Position numbers and translations under genes: made by a program. The notes beneath the pieces were generated by a model, which was not told where the DNA came from, did not search any database, and worked only from the letters and a program-made list of their open reading frames with translations. From Maribacter sp. HTCC2170 (GTDB lineage Bacteria; Bacteroidota; Bacteroidia; Flavobacteriales; Flavobacteriaceae), in NCBI RefSeq assembly GCF_000153165.2, contig NC_014472.1, positions 1,113,501 to 1,177,500 on the forward strand: a stretch of 64,000 nt of DNA, in the 5' to 3' direction. Shown here one piece after another: positions 27,527 to 37,254 of this stretch (its first letter is position 1; every line of letters starts with the position of its first letter).

Positions 27527-28663
27527 CTAGTTCTTTTTCTTAGGCTTTTGATACTTGTCTTTTTTATTGGTAAGCCATTTTAAGGAAAAGCTGACGAATA
27601 AATTTTCTTTGTGCTTGTCTTTTTCAAATAATAAGCCAATATCACCATTTTCTAAAATTGTTAATGATGAATAGGCCGAAGGTCCTTCATACACAGTTTT
27701 GCCTTCAGACCATGTTTTGCCTTCGTCATAGCTCACTCGTACCGTCATATTTGTGCGTCCTTTATCTGAATTGGCGTTCGAAAATAGCAATCGGTTCTTA
27801 TCGTGTCCATTTTTTATTGACGTGTATCGCACAATACTAGCATTACAACCTGGATCTGTCAATTGATGCTCTGCCTTGGTGACCCATGTTTTCCCTTCAT
27901 CAGAAGATGTATGTACATACCGCACCCCTTTTTTATCATTAGACCTTGCATTCACCATCCAAGAACCGTCGACCAGCTCTACTACTTTTGACTCATTGGC
28001 TGGTGATACTGGATTGTCAATGAAATACCAAGTTTCCCCATGATCATCACTGCCAAATAAATGCATTCCACTATCCAAATTCACCATACAATGTAGAAGT
28101 TTCCCCGTACTTGTTTGAATTCCCCTGCCAGAAGTAATGAACTTAAAATCCTTATGCCATTCGGGTTTGACTATTTGAGCTGTTATATCTTTGGGCTCGC
28201 TCCAAGTTTTACCATTATCTGTACTCTTCATTACATGTAGATAATAAATGTCCTTTTCTGTATCCAAATTCATATAATTATAAAACAGAAAGATTTCTTT
28301 GGTCACCCTATCAACGATCATTGATGGATCAGAGGCAGATTTGCCAAAAGGAAAATCCACTATAGTCTCAATCTTCGACCATGTCTTTCCATTATCCTCA
28401 CTTCGTCGCATTACTATGTTGATGTCCTTACTCCATTTTAAATCTCCGCAAGAGGGCACTCTTTCATCTATGGTGGCAACAAGATCTCCATTGGGTGCTG
28501 TGACAATTGCTGGTATACGGTAACATGCTATACTGTCATTAGAACTTGCATTGAACAGATCATGAATTTGACTTACTCCTTTCGGAATGTGATAAGTCTC
28601 TTTTTGGGCAGCACACGAAGAGAATACAAAGAGGACAATCAATACTGCAATTCTATTTGCCAT
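27527..28663 (-). CDS. nanH: Sialidase (GH33), lipoprotein
   Basis: Cleaves terminal sialic acid from glycoconjugates. 378 residues. The signal peptide ends in FSSC (C17), a lipobox, so the enzyme is probably outer-membrane anchored. The first catalytic Arg is in CYRIPAIV. The acid/base Asp region is DERVPSCGD. Five Asp boxes (S-x-D-x-G-x-T-W) are visible, for example RSEDNGKTWS, STDNGKTWS and SYDEGKTWS. The Tyr of the nucleophile pair is likely in PSAYSSL near the C-terminus. It lies 11 bases after the epimerase gene and 76 bases before the fusion transporter. Confidence 0.94.
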   Translation of the reverse strand: MANRIAVLIVLFVFSSCAAQKETYHIPKGVSQIHDLFNASSNDSIACYRIPAIVTAPNGDLVATIDERVPSCGDLKWSKDINIVMRRSEDNGKTWSKIETIVDFPFGKSASDPSMIVDRVTKEIFLFYNYMNLDTEKDIYYLHVMKSTDNGKTWSEPKDITAQIVKPEWHKDFKFITSGRGIQTSTGKLLHCMVNLDSGMHLFGSDDHGETWYFIDNPVSPANESKVVELVDGSWMVNARSNDKKGVRYVHTSSDEGKTWVTKAEHQLTDPGCNASIVRYTSIKNGHDKNRLLFSNANSDKGRTNMTVRVSYDEGKTWSEGKTVYEGPSAYSSLTILENGDIGLLFEKDKHKENLFVSFSLKWLTNKKDKYQKPKKKN

Positions 28664-28674
28664 AATTTATGTGT

Positions 28675-29832
28675 TTATTCAGATTCGATTTTTTTAAATG
28701 ATTTCCAACATTGATACATAGCCCTTGGCACATGAAAACACCCTTTCCATTTACCCCCTTTTAGATTGAGTAAAACCTCTCCCTGTCTATTTAGGTAGCC
28801 AAACCATTCCCCATGTTCAGGGTCCGAAAAATGATTCCAAGAATACACGTGGACCTTATTATACCAATTTTCAATTCTTTCATCCCGGCTATGTTGATAT
28901 GCCTTTGCTAAAGCCACTAAGGCTTCTAAATGCACCCACCATAGTTTTTGGTCCCATTCCAATTGTTGGGGAGGATGGCCTTTGGCATCTAAGAAATAAT
29001 AGATGCCCCCATATTCTTTATCCCAACTGTATTCTAAAATGTTGAGTATGGTTTCAGTTGCTTTTTGTATTAAATTATTATCTTTTCTTCTCACGCCAAT
29101 ATCGATCATAAACCACATGGCTTCTATCCCATGCCCGGGGTTTAAAAGGCGCCCCTCAAAACTATCATCATGACTACCATCGGGCAATACATTTTCATAT
29201 ATTAATCCTGAGTCCTGATCAAGAAAAACATTCATAACCTCGTTGATACTAAAATCAACAGTTCTTTCAACTTCTTCAGGCTCTAGAACATCTTCAAGTT
29301 CCAAAACCAAATTTGAGAGTATCATTGGTAACGAAAAACCTTTTAAAGGTCTAGCCCCAGTATTTTTGGTATATATACCTTTTGGGTTATCCTTTCTTTC
29401 AAGAATGTTGAAATAGGTCCTTTTGGACAGCTCCTTGATTTTTTCATCGCCCGAGGCCTGGGCATATTGACTAAAAGCCATGGCAGCAAAACAGTCTGAA
29501 AAAATGTTATAAGGTTGTATTAATGGTTTTCCTTCTTTCGTGGTTGAAAAATAGAAATTCCCGCTTTCGTCCATTCCGTGGTTTACAAGAAAATCTACAC
29601 CTGACTTTGCGATGTCCAACCATTTTTTATTTTTTTCAACTTTATTGTAGAGCATCGAAAAAGTCCATGCCTGCCTACCTTGTAACCAAATGAATTTATC
29701 GGTGTCATAAACATCTCCTTTTGTACCCAAGCAAGTAAAATACCCCCCGTTTTCGTAGTCTAGAGAATGCTTTTCCCAAAAGGGAATAATATCATTCAAT
29801 AGTGCTTCCTTATAAAATTCTGCGTTCATCAT
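28675..29832 (-). CDS. N-acylglucosamine 2-epimerase (AGE/RnBP family)
   Basis: Interconverts N-acetylmannosamine and N-acetylglucosamine. 385 residues, (alpha/alpha)6 barrel. Typical segments are [41 protein letters not shown] and [14 protein letters not shown]; the conserved His residues of the barrel are present. A TTG two codons upstream is possible, but the ATG at 29832 is more likely. Together with the lyase it gives the kinase-free route ManNAc to GlcNAc described in Bacteroides, in place of the NanK/NanE route of E. coli. It follows the lyase by 126 bases. Confidence 0.92.
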   Translation of the reverse strand: MMNAEFYKEALLNDIIPFWEKHSLDYENGGYFTCLGTKGDVYDTDKFIWLQGRQAWTFSMLYNKVEKNKKWLDIAKSGVDFLVNHGMDESGNFYFSTTKEGKPLIQPYNIFSDCFAAMAFSQYAQASGDEKIKELSKRTYFNILERKDNPKGIYTKNTGARPLKGFSLPMILSNLVLELEDVLEPEEVERTVDFSINEVMNVFLDQDSGLIYENVLPDGSHDDSFEGRLLNPGHGIEAMWFMIDIGVRRKDNNLIQKATETILNILEYSWDKEYGGIYYFLDAKGHPPQQLEWDQKLWWVHLEALVALAKAYQHSRDERIENWYNKVHVYSWNHFSDPEHGEWFGYLNRQGEVLLNLKGGKWKGCFHVPRAMYQCWKSFKKIESE

Positions 29833-29958
29833 TTTCAAAAAGCTAAACGTGCTTTAAATTAACATTTAATGCATAATATTGAATTCTATATTATACTGTA
29901 ATAGGTTAAGAACCATAATAACATTCCTATAAAGTAGGGTTATTTGAAAAACAACAAT

Positions 29959-30864
29959 TTATTTACCAAAATAAGGAGTAAGACCAATTGCATCCAGTTC
30001 TTTTGTTATTTCAACATAATCACCATCTTTTAATGTTGTATGAGGAAATCTACTTGGCCCGCAATCTATGCCCAATGTTTTCATAAAACCCTTAGCCACC
30101 CCGTTGTAACCACCCTTGTTATTTAAAGTATCTACAAATAACATGGCCTTGGTCTGTAAATCTGCTGCCATCTGGTAATCATCATTCTCAAAGGCTTCTT
30201 TTACTTTATAATAAAGAGGAGCCAAATGATTATAAGTGCTGCCCACCCAACCTTTTGTTCCTAGTGGTAAACTGGCAATAAACATTTCATCTACTCCAAA
30301 TAGTATATTATACTTGTTACTGTCGTAATCAAAGCAATATTTATAATCGATCAAATCATTTTTTGTAAATTTCAAACCGGCAAAGTTTGGAATTTGCTTT
30401 GATGCGATTTTAACAAAATCGATCATTTTGATTTGTGCTCCAGACAAATCTGGTATATGGTAATAATAGAAAGGTAGACCAGGAGCGCAAGACGCAATAT
30501 TTTTACAATATTCTACAAGCTTATCAACCGAGTTCACCTTAAAATAAAATGGTGCCAATGCCCCAATAGCATCAACCTTGTCCGCAGAATGCGAGGTAAG
30601 GTCCATTGCTACTTTTAAACTTGTATGGCCCACATGATTAATGAGTAAAAAATCATCTGCCCTATTTGCAGACCATGCTTCAACAATCAATTTTCGCTCT
30701 TGAATGGTCAATGATGCAAAATCTCCAGTAGTACCATTTATAAAGGCACCAGACACTTTGTTTCTTTTAAGAAAATCGCCGTATGTCTTGATAATATCCA
30801 AATTCAAAGAAGTGTCTTTGTGCATTGGGGTATATGTGGCTGCTACAAGATTTTTTATATTCAT
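29959..30864 (-). CDS. nanA: N-acetylneuraminate lyase (class I aldolase, DHDPS superfamily)
   Basis: Cleaves N-acetylneuraminate to N-acetylmannosamine and pyruvate in the cytoplasm. 301 residues. NGTTGDFASLT (about 43-53) is the pyruvate-binding loop (G-[ST]-T-G). FYYYHIPDLSG carries the proton-transfer Tyr (Y135), and GLKFTKND the Schiff-base Lys (K165). The YHIP motif and neighbouring genes favour NanA over dihydrodipicolinate synthase. It is the first gene of the sialic acid operon. Upstream the 176 bases to the tRNA terminator must hold the promoter, but I find no clear -7 match there. Confidence 0.93.
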   Translation of the reverse strand: MNIKNLVAATYTPMHKDTSLNLDIIKTYGDFLKRNKVSGAFINGTTGDFASLTIQERKLIVEAWSANRADDFLLINHVGHTSLKVAMDLTSHSADKVDAIGALAPFYFKVNSVDKLVEYCKNIASCAPGLPFYYYHIPDLSGAQIKMIDFVKIASKQIPNFAGLKFTKNDLIDYKYCFDYDSNKYNILFGVDEMFIASLPLGTKGWVGSTYNHLAPLYYKVKEAFENDDYQMAADLQTKAMLFVDTLNNKGGYNGVAKGFMKTLGIDCGPSRFPHTTLKDGDYVEITKELDAIGLTPYFGK

Positions 30865-31042
30865 ATGCTCGTTGGGAGTTATTATAGTCTGATTAACTGA
30901 ATAACATATAATATTAGAATATATTAAAACCTTTTACAATTATTATCGTAGAAATCTCCATTAAATATATGGACAGAAAATATTCTAGTTTGCCCAACCA
31001 ATTAAAGAACTACACCTAATAAAAGTCTAAAAACAACATAAA

Positions 31043-31072
31043 AAAAGCCCTCAACATTCGTTGAAGGCTTTT
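31043..31072 (-). terminator. Rho-independent terminator after tRNA-Asp
   Basis: A 13-base stem with one G-U pair (AAAAGCCyTCAAC arms) and a 4-base loop, followed on the minus strand by a run of T. It starts 1 base after the tRNA 3' end. Confidence 0.85.
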
Positions 31073-31073
31073 G

Positions 31074-31147
31074 CGGTCTGGACGGGACTCGAACCCGCGA
31101 CCCCCTGCGTGACAGGCAGGTATTCTAACCAACTGAACTACCAGACC
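31074..31147 (-). tRNA. tRNA-Asp (anticodon GTC)
   Basis: A 74-base cloverleaf on the minus strand. The acceptor arms GGTCTGG and CCAGACC pair fully, with discriminator G. The anticodon loop is CTGTCAC, giving GTC. The T-arm GGGTTCGAGTCCC is canonical. The 3' CCA is not encoded (CAA follows), so it must be added after transcription. Confidence 0.97.
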
Positions 31148-31162
31148 GTGCTTAGAGCGGTG

Positions 31163-31193
31163 CAAATATACATTGCTAAATGAAATCCACAAA
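31163..31193 (-). promoter_or_regulatory. tRNA-Asp promoter
   Basis: On the minus strand TTTG (31193-31190), 19 bases, then TATATTTG (31170-31163). This is a full match to the Bacteroidota housekeeping promoter, ending 15 bases before the tRNA. Confidence 0.8.
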
Positions 31194-31218
31194 CAATTTC
31201 TTCAAAATATTCAGCTGC

Positions 31219-32148
31219 TTATAAGAATTTTTGACGCTCAACCATAAAAGTATTCAGGACTTTTGAAAAATCACCTCGTACATCAACATCAACATATTTT
31301 ATTTTGTATTGTGCGCATTTCATTTTGAGCTCATCAAAATAATTCTTGACGGCGTTTTGATAACCTTCCTTTACCGTATCCGAAAAAATATCGATATGTT
31401 CACCCGTCTCAACATCTAAAAAACGTTTAGGTGTGTTCTCAAAGTCAAAATCGAATTCCTTTTCAGCATCCAACAAATGAAATAAGACCACCTCATGTTT
31501 ATTATATTTCAAATGACGTAGTGCATCAAATATTCTATCATCCTCTTTGGTGGTCTGGAACATATCCGTAAACAGAACAACCAAGCTTCTGCGTTTTATT
31601 TTTTCTGCGATTAAGTGTAGATAGGTGTATAATTCTGTCTGTTTTGCAGGCTTGCTTTCCAAACTGATCTCACTCAATTTGGACAATAGCATTTGATGAT
31701 GCCTTTCACTCCCCTTTTCTGGTGAATAAAAATTATATGAGTCTGAAAACACACTTAAGCCCACCGCATCGCGTTGTCTTTTGAGGATATTCATAAGTGC
31801 CGCAATAGCCAAAACTCCAAAACCAATTTTGTTCAAGTCATCAATTCCCAAATTCTTTACCTCTGGATAATACATCGATGCTGAATTATCCAAAATCATA
31901 TGACACCTTAAATTGGTTTCCTCCTCATAACGTTTGGTATAAAGTTTATCTGTCTTTGCAAATAGTTTCCAATCGATATGCTTGGTACTTTCACCGCTGT
32001 TATAGATTTTATGTTCTGCAAATTCTGCGGAAAACCCATGAAAGGGACTTTTATGAATTCCGCTGATAAAACCCTCGACCACTTGTTGGGCTAAAAGTTC
32101 CAAATTTTGGAAAAGGGATGCCTTATCTAATTCTGACCGAAGGTTCAT
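31219..32148 (-). CDS. DUF58 protein with vWA-like metal site
   Basis: 309 residues. EFAEHKIYNSGESTKHIDWKLFAKTDKLYTKRYEEETNL is the conserved DUF58 block. HMILDNSASMYYPE follows with a D-x-S-x-S metal (MIDAS-like) site, and LVVLFTDMF is the later vWA strand. DUF58 proteins usually accompany MoxR ATPases and membrane vWA proteins. Those partners are not in this window. No signal peptide or membrane helix. Function is unknown in detail. Confidence 0.88.
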   Translation of the reverse strand: MNLRSELDKASLFQNLELLAQQVVEGFISGIHKSPFHGFSAEFAEHKIYNSGESTKHIDWKLFAKTDKLYTKRYEEETNLRCHMILDNSASMYYPEVKNLGIDDLNKIGFGVLAIAALMNILKRQRDAVGLSVFSDSYNFYSPEKGSERHHQMLLSKLSEISLESKPAKQTELYTYLHLIAEKIKRRSLVVLFTDMFQTTKEDDRIFDALRHLKYNKHEVVLFHLLDAEKEFDFDFENTPKRFLDVETGEHIDIFSDTVKEGYQNAVKNYFDELKMKCAQYKIKYVDVDVRGDFSKVLNTFMVERQKFL

Positions 32149-32177
32149 ATTTTTTAACTATACAACTAATATAAAAC

Positions 32178-32208
32178 AAAAAGGTTCGGCAAATGCCGAA
32201 CCTTTTTT
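32178..32208 (-). terminator. Terminator after trxA
   Basis: Perfect hairpin with AAGGTTCGGC and GCCGAACCTT arms around a 4-base loop, flanked by A and T runs on both sides, so it could work in either direction. It lies 19 bases after the trxA stop codon. Confidence 0.85.
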
Positions 32209-32227
32209 AATCTAAAGAATTTTCTTT

Positions 32228-32545
32228 TTACAATAGTGCATCAATTGCATCCGTATAGACTTTCTTAGGAGAAACCCCAACCTGTCTATTCACGATTTCG
32301 CCACCTTTGAAAACCAAAACTGTAGGAATGTTTCGCACTCCATATTTTGCTGCGAACTCTTGGTTAGCATCTACATCTACCTTTCCTACAACGGCTTTAC
32401 CGTCATATTCTGTGCTTACCTCATCAATGATAGGACCTACCATTCTACAAGGCCCACACCAAGCTGCCCAAAAGTCAACTACTACTGGTTTATCGCTTTT
32501 TAAAACTACTTCATCAAAAGTAGCATCTGTTATTTCTAATGCCAT
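32228..32545 (-). CDS. trxA: Thioredoxin
   Basis: 105 residues, the usual length. The active site is WCGPC (C30, C33) after VVVDFWAA, and the conserved cis-Pro is in NIPTVLVF. A general cytoplasmic disulfide reductase. It has its own -7 element upstream and a terminator downstream, so it is probably a single-gene unit. Confidence 0.97.
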   Translation of the reverse strand: MALEITDATFDEVVLKSDKPVVVDFWAAWCGPCRMVGPIIDEVSTEYDGKAVVGKVDVDANQEFAAKYGVRNIPTVLVFKGGEIVNRQVGVSPKKVYTDAIDALL

Positions 32546-32567
32546 GTTTGTTTATTTAAATATTATG

Positions 32568-32575
32568 CAAATTTA
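32568..32575 (-). promoter_or_regulatory. Probable -7 element of trxA
   Basis: On the minus strand TAAATTTG matches TAnnTTTG, 22 bases before the trxA ATG. I do not see a clear -33 TTG at the normal distance. Confidence 0.5.
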
Positions 32576-32647
32576 GTCAATTATTCTTCTGTTTCCTTAC
32601 TAACGTAAGATTCGTTTTACCTATTGTAATATTGAGATTATTTATGG

Positions 32648-35600
32648 TCAGTTCAGTTTATAATGCACTTCTTTTTCTTCCAATTGATGCAACAATTCAC
32701 TTGTGATCTGTACCTTTTGTTTTCTACTAGATAAATTCACCTTTATTTCTTCTTCCATTTCATATACCACGAAATGTAAAGGATGACTTCCTTTGTGATC
32801 CACCAGCGTACTTTTTAATTCATCAATATTATCTTCTTTGAGCTCATCTATATTCAGCTTTATGGTCAGTTTTTTTGCAAAACTCTCCATCACTTCCTGA
32901 AGTAAAATAAAGCTATTGTATTGCATTCTAGGGTCGCCTTTTTTTCCAGTTTCACGATTCACCCAGCCTTCTCTCACAAAAACCTTTAAGTAAATGAATG
33001 AATTGATCATTAAAAAATGACGAAATTTTAAATACTCTTCGCCAAAAATGCGAAACTCAAAAGTATCCATATAATCTTCAAGTGTGAAGAGTGCCCATCC
33101 TTTGCCATTTTTCGCAATTCTATGTTGCACATCGGTTATGACCCCAGCAAATGATATTTCTCTATTCACATATTTTGGAAGATCTGTGAAACAAGAGATG
33201 GTTCCGTTGGTAAAAGCATTGATTTCTGATTTAAAATCATCCAAAGGATGCCCAGAAATATAGATGCCCACAACTTCTTTTTCCCTTCGCAATTTTTCCA
33301 TTGTTCCCCATTCCTCACAAGGTGGTACAACGGGTTCTGGAATCTGGGCTTCACTCATTCCTCCAAACATATCCATTTGAGAGGAATTTTTGTTTTCCTG
33401 ATATTTAGATCCGGATTTAATCACTTTTTCCAAAAAAGTAACGCCGTCACCTTCGGTATGGAAATACTGTGCCCTATGCGTAGCTCCAAATGAATCAAAA
33501 CCACCGGCAACCGCCAAACTTTCAAATGCCTTTTTGTTAGACGCGCGCAAATCTATTCTTTTGGCCATATCAAAAACCGATTTATAAGGACCTTCTTCTT
33601 TTCTGTTCTCAACAATAGTTTCTACAGCGCCGCGGCCAACACCTTTTATGGCACCCATCCCAAAACGAACAGCATTATTCTGGTTTACGGCAAATTTGTA
33701 GTAAGATTCATTCACGTCTGGACCAAGAACCTCGAGGCCCATTCGCTTACATTCCTCCATGAAGAATGTAACCTGCTTTATATCGTTCATGTTATTGGAA
33801 AGCACAGCGGCCATATATTCGGCTGGGTAATGAGCTTTACAATAAGCTGTTTGGTAGGCAATCCAGGCGTAGCAAGTTGAGTGACTCTTGTTAAAAGCAT
33901 AAGCTGCAAATGCCTCCCAGTCCTTCCAAATTTTTTCAAGTTTATCTACCGCATGACCTTTTGCCGAAGCCTTTTCAATGAACTTAGGCTTCATTTTATC
34001 AAGGACATGCTTTTGCTTTTTACCCATGGCCTTACGCAAAACATCGGCTTCACCCTTGGTAAAATCAGCTAATTTTTGGGACAGTAGCATCACCTGCTCT
34101 TGGTAAACCGTAATACCATAGGTTTCTGCCAAATACTCTTCGCAGGCATCAAGGTCATAAACTATTTCCTCGGTACCGTGTTTACGCGCAATGAAACTTG
34201 GAATATATTCCATTGGCCCAGGACGATACAAAGCATTCATGGCAATTAAGTCTGCGAATACCGTAGGCTTTAATGACCTCATGTGTTTTTGCATTCCAGG
34301 AGATTCATATTGAAATACCCCTACGGTTTCTCCACGTTGGAAAAGTTCATACGTTTTCTCATCATCCAGTGGGAAATTCTCCGGATCCAATTCTATACCA
34401 TGTTTGGCTTTTACAATCTTAACTGTATCCTTGATCAGGGTCAAGGTCTTTAGCCCCAAGAAATCCATTTTCAAAAGTCCTGCACTTTCCACCACCGAGT
34501 TATCGAACTGAGTACAGTACATTTCTGAATCCTTTGCCAGTGCCACTGGAACGAACTTTGTAATATCATCTGGGGTAATAATCACCCCGCAGGCATGGAT
34601 TCCCGTATTACGAACCGAACCTTCTAAAACATAGGCTTGGTTCAATGTTTCAGATTCCAACCCTTCCCCTTCAGCAATATTCAAAAGCTCATTGACTTTC
34701 AGCAATTCCTCGCTGTTGAATTTACTCTTTAGAACAGCATCATCAACCCCAATAATCTTCTTGAGCTTTGACATGTTCGGAATCAGCTTCGCCATACGAT
34801 CAGCATCACCCAACGGAAGATCTAAAGCTCTTGCCGTGTCACGAATCGAAGATTTTGCCGCCATGGTGCCATAAGTGATAATCTGTGCAACTTGATTTGA
34901 TCCGTACTTGTCAATCACATAATCCATAACTCGACCTCGGCCCTCATCATCAAAATCAATATCAATATCTGGCATTGATATTCTATCCGGATTCAAGAAA
35001 CGCTCAAAAAGCAAGTCGTACTTAATCGGGTCTAAATTGGTGATCCATAAGCAATATGCAACCGCTGAACCTGCGGCAGAACCACGACCAGGGCCAACCG
35101 AGACATTCATATCACGTGCAGCACGAATAAAATCCTCTACAATCAAAAAATACCCCGGGTATCCTGTATTCTCAATGACCTTAAGCTCAAAATCAAGTCG
35201 CTCATCAATCTCTGGGGTTATTTCCTCGTAACGCTTTTTTGCCCCTTCATAGGTGATATGACGTAGGTATTTGTTCTCACCTCGTTTTCCTCCATCCGCT
35301 CTATCCTCTTCAAACTGAAATTCTTTTGGAATATCAAAAGCAGGTAATAATACATCACGAGCCAGAGTGTAAGTCTCAACCTTGTCTATGACCTCTTGAA
35401 TATTGGTGATTGCTTCAGGAATATCCTTAAAGAGTTCTTTCATCTCCTCGGAGGATTTGAAGTAATACTCTTGATTTGGCAACCCGTATCTATAACCTCG
35501 ACCTCGACCAATAGGGGTAGCCTGTTTTTCACCATCTTTTACGCACAGTAGAATATCGTGGGCATTAGCATTTTCCTTTTCAGTATAATAGGTGTTATTG

Positions 35601-37084
35601 GATGCTATTAATTTAATGTTGTACTTCTTCGCAAATTGGATCAATACTTGGTTAACCCGTGTTTCATCTTCTTGATTATGACGCATTAATTCAATGTATA
35701 GGTCATCACCAAAAGTCTCTTTCCACCAAATAAGCGCATCCTCCGCTTGTTTTTCACCAACATTTAAAACTTTGCTAGGCACTTCGCCATAAAGGTTTCC
35801 TGTAAGTACAATTACATCTTCCTTATACTGTTCAATAATTCTTTTGTCAATTCTAGGTACATAATATTTACCATCAACAAAAGCAATAGAAGACATTTTT
35901 GCCAAATTATGGTAGCCATTCTTGTTCTTGGCGAGCATCACGATTTGATATCCGTTGTCTTTTTGGGTTTTATCGGTATGGTCTTCACAGACCTGAAATT
36001 CACACCCCACAATCGGAGTTATTTCTTTCTCTAGGGTAGGCAATTCTTCTAAAGGTTCTTGCCCTTCCTCTAAAGTACCATTCTGAGTTGCCTCGTATCG
36101 CTTCTGCTTCTCCTCATTTCTAGAAATCACACCTTTGTTATGGTTTATCACTCCATTTACAAAATGAAAGGCCCCCATCATGTTCGCATGATCGGTCATG
36201 GCCACCGCAGGCATATTGTTCTTAACAGTAGCCTGTACCAGATCCGCCACACTTATGGTGGATTGTAAAATAGAAAACTGGGTATGATTGTGAAGATGGG
36301 CAAATTCTGCCAACTCCAATGAAGCCAGATTTTCTTGCATTTCCTCATGGGAAGCTCCACCCGTATCTTTTTCCCAAAGTGCGTCGGCAATTTTCTTGGA
36401 AGCTTTTTTAAGGTTGATATGCTTTAATCCAATCAGTTCAATGGTCTGTGGATGAACTTCTGAGAAATTCTTGAAATAATCAGGTTGAACATCAAGTTGT
36501 TCAATTGTATAATGTCCTCTTCGAACCAGTTCTAAAAAACAGCGTGTAGTTGCCTCTACATCCGCTGTTGCATTATGAGCTTCGGCAAAAGGCGCATTGA
36601 ACAAGTACTCATGCAATTCTGTTAAAGTAGGTAGTTTGAATTTACCTCCCCGGCCACCGGGAATCTGACAAAGTAAGGCAGACTCTTCTGTACAGGTATC
36701 CAAAACGGGAAGCTCTTGCAATGGATTTTCAACTCCCATTCTATGAAACTCAGCTCCCATAATATTTACATCGAAGCCTACATTTTGCCCAACAATGAAT
36801 TTAGTTTTGGACATAGCAACGTTGAATTTCTCCAAAACCTCAGCCAAAGGCACACCTTCTTGCGCTGCCAACTCAGTTGATATTCCATGTATCTGCTCTG
36901 CATCGTAAGGTATATTGAACCCATCTGGTTGTACCAAATAATCTTGACTTTCAACCAAGTTCCCCATTTCATCATGTAATTGCCAAGCAATCTGAATACA
37001 GCGTGGCCAATTATCAGTATCGGTGATGGGTGCATTCCAACGTTTGGGCAGACCCGTGGTTTCGGTATCAAAAATCAGGTACAT
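32648..37084 (-). CDS. dnaE: DNA polymerase III alpha subunit with N-terminal DnaQ-like exonuclease
   Basis: 1478 residues, about 300 longer than E. coli DnaE (1160). The extra N-terminal part is a complete DEDDh 3'-5' exonuclease: D6 and E8 (FDTETTG), D105 (VGFDVN), H170 and D175 (AHNATADVE). The PHP domain begins near residue 260 (FAHLHNHTQFS, TDHANMMG). The polymerase palm follows with GPGRGSAAGSAV and PDIDIDFDDEGRG. Helix-hairpin-helix and OB-fold regions follow near the C-terminus. Proofreading and synthesis are therefore on one chain. It is the replicative polymerase. The ATG at 37084 directly precedes the exonuclease motif. Confidence 0.96.
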   Translation of the reverse strand: MYLIFDTETTGLPKRWNAPITDTDNWPRCIQIAWQLHDEMGNLVESQDYLVQPDGFNIPYDAEQIHGISTELAAQEGVPLAEVLEKFNVAMSKTKFIVGQNVGFDVNIMGAEFHRMGVENPLQELPVLDTCTEESALLCQIPGGRGGKFKLPTLTELHEYLFNAPFAEAHNATADVEATTRCFLELVRRGHYTIEQLDVQPDYFKNFSEVHPQTIELIGLKHINLKKASKKIADALWEKDTGGASHEEMQENLASLELAEFAHLHNHTQFSILQSTISVADLVQATVKNNMPAVAMTDHANMMGAFHFVNGVINHNKGVISRNEEKQKRYEATQNGTLEEGQEPLEELPTLEKEITPIVGCEFQVCEDHTDKTQKDNGYQIVMLAKNKNGYHNLAKMSSIAFVDGKYYVPRIDKRIIEQYKEDVIVLTGNLYGEVPSKVLNVGEKQAEDALIWWKETFGDDLYIELMRHNQEDETRVNQVLIQFAKKYNIKLIASNNTYYTEKENANAHDILLCVKDGEKQATPIGRGRGYRYGLPNQEYYFKSSEEMKELFKDIPEAITNIQEVIDKVETYTLARDVLLPAFDIPKEFQFEEDRADGGKRGENKYLRHITYEGAKKRYEEITPEIDERLDFELKVIENTGYPGYFLIVEDFIRAARDMNVSVGPGRGSAAGSAVAYCLWITNLDPIKYDLLFERFLNPDRISMPDIDIDFDDEGRGRVMDYVIDKYGSNQVAQIITYGTMAAKSSIRDTARALDLPLGDADRMAKLIPNMSKLKKIIGVDDAVLKSKFNSEELLKVNELLNIAEGEGLESETLNQAYVLEGSVRNTGIHACGVIITPDDITKFVPVALAKDSEMYCTQFDNSVVESAGLLKMDFLGLKTLTLIKDTVKIVKAKHGIELDPENFPLDDEKTYELFQRGETVGVFQYESPGMQKHMRSLKPTVFADLIAMNALYRPGPMEYIPSFIARKHGTEEIVYDLDACEEYLAETYGITVYQEQVMLLSQKLADFTKGEADVLRKAMGKKQKHVLDKMKPKFIEKASAKGHAVDKLEKIWKDWEAFAAYAFNKSHSTCYAWIAYQTAYCKAHYPAEYMAAVLSNNMNDIKQVTFFMEECKRMGLEVLGPDVNESYYKFAVNQNNAVRFGMGAIKGVGRGAVETIVENRKEEGPYKSVFDMAKRIDLRASNKKAFESLAVAGGFDSFGATHRAQYFHTEGDGVTFLEKVIKSGSKYQENKNSSQMDMFGGMSEAQIPEPVVPPCEEWGTMEKLRREKEVVGIYISGHPLDDFKSEINAFTNGTISCFTDLPKYVNREISFAGVITDVQHRIAKNGKGWALFTLEDYMDTFEFRIFGEEYLKFRHFLMINSFIYLKVFVREGWVNRETGKKGDPRMQYNSFILLQEVMESFAKKLTIKLNIDELKEDNIDELKSTLVDHKGSHPLHFVVYEMEEEIKVNLSSRKQKVQITSELLHQLEEKEVHYKLN

Positions 37085-37254
37085 ATAAATAGAGTTTCGC
37101 TAAAAAGCAGTGGATAAAAATAACCAAAAACCAATCGCTCTAAAAAGGTAGTTGTCACTAGTTATCAACGTGGAATGATAAAGAGTTGAATATACATAAA
37201 TAGACAATAATCACTATCTTCAAAAGCTCTAACAATGAACATAACTCTTTACCT

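Noticed and set aside
30865-31147. Genomic island integrated at the tRNA-Asp 3' end
   Set aside because: The glycan block does begin beside the tRNA, but no integrase gene is present and I did not notice a second copy of the tRNA 3' end in the window.
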